From the NCBI RefSeq assembly GCF_025836995.1, contig NZ_CP107546.1, positions 434,001 through 498,000 of the forward strand: 64,000 bases of DNA, read 5' to 3'. Origin of the DNA: Microbacterium sp. M28. GTDB lineage: Bacteria > Actinomycetota > Actinomycetes > Actinomycetales > Microbacteriaceae. The notes beneath the pieces are model-generated. The model had not been told where the DNA came from, searched no databases, and saw nothing but the letters and a program-made list of their open reading frames with translations. Both the position numbers and the translations under genes were made by a program. Shown here piece after piece: positions 63,386 through 64,000 of the stretch (position 1 is the stretch's first letter; every line of letters begins with the position of its first letter).

Positions 63386-63399
63386 GGAAAGCGTTTACC
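63386..63399. promoter_or_regulatory. LacI-type operator before Gfo/Idh/MocA gene
   Basis: GGAAAGCGTTTACC fits the same 14-base pattern as the sites at 49866, 55686 and 55797. It lies 42 bases before the oxidoreductase ATG and after the terminator, so it should control that gene with the same or a related regulator. Confidence 0.55.
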
Positions 63400-63441
63400 C
63401 CAGCATCCGGATTCGGATGCCGACCTCACGAACGGAAAGCA

Positions 63442-64000
63442 ATGTCACAGGCGACGACCCGCGAGATCGGGATCATCATGAACGGCGTCTCCGGACGCAT
63501 GGGCTACCGGCAGCACCTGGTGCGCTCCATCCTCGCGATCCGCGACCAGGGCGGCATCGAGCTGTCCGACGGCACGCGCGTCACCGTGAAGCCGATGCTC
63601 GTCGGCCGCAGCGAGCAGAAGCTCGCCGAGCTCGCCGCCAAGCACGGCATCGAGGACTACACCACCGACCTCGACGCGGCCCTGGCGGACCCGCGGTGGG
63701 AGATCTACGCCGACTTCCTCGTCACGAAGGCACGTGCCACCGCCATCCGCAAGGCGATCGCCGCCGGCAAGGCCATCTACACCGAGAAGCCGACCGCCGA
63801 GTCGCTGGAGGAGGCGCTCGAGCTGGCCCGCCTCGCACAGGCCGCCGGCGTCAAGACCGGTGTCGTGCACGACAAGCTCTACCTCCCCGGCCTGCAGAAG
63901 CTGAAGCGTCTGATCGACTCCGGCTTCTTCGGCCGCATCCTGTCGGTCCGCGGCGAGTTCGGCTACTGGGTCTTCGAGGGCGACTGGCAGCCGGCGCAGC
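63442..64000 (+). CDS. Gfo/Idh/MocA family oxidoreductase, 3'-truncated by window edge
   Basis: The frame stays open to the window end, so only the first 186 residues are seen. They form an NAD(P)-binding fold (IGIIMNGVSGRMGYRQHL) with the family motif AIYTEKPTAESLEEALELARLAQ, the conserved Lys of EKP being part of the active site. ATG 63442 is chosen with GGAAAG upstream. It may oxidise a sugar or sugar acid released from pectin; the substrate is not known. Confidence 0.85.
   Translation, partial: MSQATTREIGIIMNGVSGRMGYRQHLVRSILAIRDQGGIELSDGTRVTVKPMLVGRSEQKLAELAAKHGIEDYTTDLDAALADPRWEIYADFLVTKARATAIRKAIAAGKAIYTEKPTAESLEEALELARLAQAAGVKTGVVHDKLYLPGLQKLKRLIDSGFFGRILSVRGEFGYWVFEGDWQPAQ

Noticed and set aside
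57991-63429. Open frame of 1812 codons on the minus strand, opposite the giant gene
   Set aside because: It mirrors the plus-strand codon pattern of a high-GC gene. The plus strand has clear CE12 and PL11 domains, a signal peptide and a ribosome site. The minus frame has no recognisable domain and also crosses two other plus-strand genes and a terminator.
1-64000. tRNA, rRNA, CRISPR arrays, insertion sequences, phage genes
   Set aside because: I looked for repeats with constant spacers, transposase or integrase motifs and RNA gene signatures and saw none. The repeats found are short intergenic palindromes.

Overview
The window looks like chromosomal DNA of a high-GC actinobacterium, most likely a Microbacteriaceae member close to Microbacterium. 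The reasons are the high GC content, frequent GTG starts, short 5' leaders, tightly overlapping operons (ATGA and GTGA junctions) and the constant recurrence of GGATGC/GCATCC inside coding sequence. This is inferred from the sequence alone; there is no rRNA to confirm it. I see no tRNA, rRNA, CRISPR array, insertion sequence or phage gene. All genes look intact except those cut by the window ends.

Most of the window is devoted to plant cell-wall sugars, above all pectin and its rhamnogalacturonan-I (RG-I) backbone with arabinan and galactan side chains. Region by region: (1) 1-5322 (+): a GH42 beta-galactosidase (cut at the left edge) and a CUT1 sugar importer. (2) 5333-8865 (-): a membrane molybdopterin oxidoreductase and an MFS exporter with its MarR regulator. 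(3) 8940-13649 (+): GH43 - LacI - PmoA-like (DUF6807) - serine hydrolase, an overlapping operon. (4) 13793-21197 (-): an Lpl-type importer with two tandemly duplicated substrate-binding proteins, a YesL/DUF624 protein, a cytoplasmic GH28 and a small membrane protein. (5) 21472-25560 (+): housekeeping genes (CutC, alpha/beta hydrolase, small zinc-ribbon protein, lipoate ligase, orphan DNA methyltransferase). (6) 25541-30478: a divergent zinc-uptake locus aztA / aztB - aztD-like - aztC - aztD with a Zur-like box between the two arms. (7) 30492-35503: a carboxylesterase divergent from a ROK regulator - ChbG-type deacetylase - GPH transporter operon. (8) 35524-40055: the Leloir genes galT-galK-galE (-) divergent from a LacI gene. 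(9) 40079-49782 (-): a second two-binding-protein importer with YesL, GH42 and GH35. (10) 50057-54623: a LacI gene divergent from an arabinan operon (GH51 and two GH43-like genes). (11) 54631-62184: a LacI gene divergent from a 2103-residue secreted protein that joins a CE12 acetylesterase and a PL11 rhamnogalacturonan lyase. (12) 62279-end: two small membrane proteins, a strong terminator and a Gfo/Idh/MocA oxidoreductase cut at the right edge.

How it fits together (inference): the giant secreted enzyme would deacetylate and cut RG-I outside the cell. The binding-protein importers would take up the fragments, with ATPases encoded elsewhere. Cytoplasmic GH28, GH43, GH51, GH35 and GH42 enzymes would release galacturonate, arabinose and galactose, and GalK/GalT/GalE would feed galactose into metabolism. 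Four LacI repressors and one ROK regulator sit beside the operons. Several palindromic operator-like words recur between operons, which suggests linked regulons. A GH105 unsaturated rhamnogalacturonyl hydrolase, expected after PL11, is not in the window.

The least explained observations are three intergenic elements built on one plan from different words (6958-7026, 13668-13761, 49958-50032), the over-used GGATGC/GCATCC word, the repeated two-binding-protein plus YesL layout, and the AztD paralogue.
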